The notes under the pieces: model-generated
Databases searched by the model: none
Seen by the model: the letters and a program-made list of their open reading frames with translations, nothing else
Told to the model about the DNA's origin: nothing
Source: Ectobius pallidus
Lineage: Eukaryota > Arthropoda > Insecta > Blattodea > Ectobiidae
Reading direction: 5' to 3'
Assembly: GCA_964059195.1 (NCBI GenBank)
Contig: CAXKWD010000006.1
Location: 178,558,825 to 178,622,824 of the forward strand
DNA length: 64,000 nucleotides
Shown: positions 63,295 through 64,000 of the stretch, in pieces
Position numbering within the stretch: position 1 is the first letter of the stretch
Layout: every line of letters begins with the position of its first letter
Translations under genes and position numbers: made by a program

Positions 63295-63424
63295 GTTAGT
63301 AGAGTCGCATAAGTCTTCATACCATTTTAAATTTTGTGCCCATGGCGTCAGCTGTCATCTTGCACTGTTTATTGGCTGCCACCATGTTTGCAGTTGTCAC
63401 TTGTCAGTGGTCAGATGGTAGGCC

Positions 63425-64000
63425 TAGTCCCAGAATAGAATAGAATTTTATTTACACATACTTTTACATACATAGTTATCAACATCTCTTATCTATAAGT
63501 CTAGCACTACCCACTAAGATTCACCTCATACTATAACCCCTGGGTTTAGTGTATGAATGTGGATTCTGGTTAACTTACCACACCTTTCCTGATTATTGTG
63601 TCTTGATCTTTTTCTTGATTTTTCTCATCTCATTTTTCCTAAATACTCCCCAATTTTCTTAGTCTTTTCTTCTCCTCTGAATTTCAACATCTTGATGGTT
63701 ATTATCTCATCATGAAGTTTATCCCACTTTGTCTCCCAGATTTCTTCCCTTCACCGTCTTACCCCTTCACATTCCGTTAAGTAGTGTGATATTCCTTCCT
63801 CTCTGTCCTTCCTTAACCCTTTCAGATATATCACCCCTGTTCTCATCCATGCATATCCCTCTCTTCGTTGCTTATCACAACAATCGACATATTTCTCCCT
63901 TCCCCACTCTGTTTTAATTACTCTGTATAATCTCAAAGAACTTTTGTTTACAAAACTCACCCAGATCTCTTGGCGTTCCATGTTCTCTATTCTTTTTCTT
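63425..64000 (-). mobile_element. LINE 3' end, minus strand, running off the window
   Basis: Minus-strand frame 63751-63981 ends GISHYLTECEGVRR, like the CxxC/H zinc-knuckle-type end (HxLxEC) of LINE ORF2 proteins, preceded by EGYAWMRTGVIYLKGLRKDR. The 3' end is AAATAAAATTCTATTCTATT, an (ATTCT)n tail at 63434-63444. It is inserted in the intron after exon 24. Confidence 0.6.

Noticed and set aside
62349..62555. Poly-Tyr/Cys protein
   Set aside because: The frame is only a translation of (ATT)n and (GTT)n microsatellite sequence.

Overview
This window is animal nuclear DNA, most likely from an insect with a large, repeat-rich genome (a polyneopteran such as a cockroach, termite or relative is my guess; nothing here proves the order). 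It shows short exons with GT/AG borders, long AT-rich introns, many classes of transposable element, tRNA-derived SINEs, mariner relics, and abundant Penelope-like element (PLE) debris.

Layout. (1) Positions 1 to about 5,600: the 3' end of an unidentified plus-strand gene. Three exons join in frame and end at TAA 5254-5256 with AATAAA at 5595-5600; a possible alternative terminal exon lies at 1303-1408. (2) About 5.6-12.5 kb: intergenic, with a LINE remnant, a mariner-like foldback, a tRNA-derived SINE, and a hAT element (10166-11899) that has an exact 8-bp target duplication and an internal 94-bp minisatellite. (3) From about 13.26 kb to beyond the right edge: one gene, on the plus strand, encoding the B-block-binding subunit of TFIIIC (GTF3C1/TFIIIC220). 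I place 24 coding exons between 13269 and 63294. Their phases are compatible throughout and give about 1,427 residues; the C-terminal part lies outside the window.

The GTF3C1 introns act as a mobile-element store. They hold an intact-looking CR1/jockey-type reverse transcriptase ORF (21.2-23.4 kb), mariner/Tc1 remnants, TA-flanked MITEs, Helitron-like AT-CTAG|T units, SINE families with A and B boxes, and at least 14 PLE-derived pieces (a fifteenth lies in the first gene). The PLE pieces with readable coding sequence carry only the linker/GIY-YIG endonuclease end of the PLE protein; I found no PLE reverse transcriptase.

The most interesting signal is in the PLE termini. Several hold sequences that fold as type I hammerhead ribozymes with a very short, often palindromic stem III (49411-49453 minus, 49642-49684 plus, 45599-45641 minus, 47679-47724 minus). 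Others keep every stem but carry a changed core (14487-14528, 19715-19756, 37299-37340, 55551-55593). One pair is embedded in a perfect 388-bp spacer-less DNA palindrome (49354-49741), so either strand would encode a ribozyme. Hammerheads in PLEs are an established observation (Cervera and De la Peña); the foldback solo units, the endonuclease-only units with terminal inverted repeats, and the core variants are what deserve a second look. All homology statements come from recognition by eye; no search was run.
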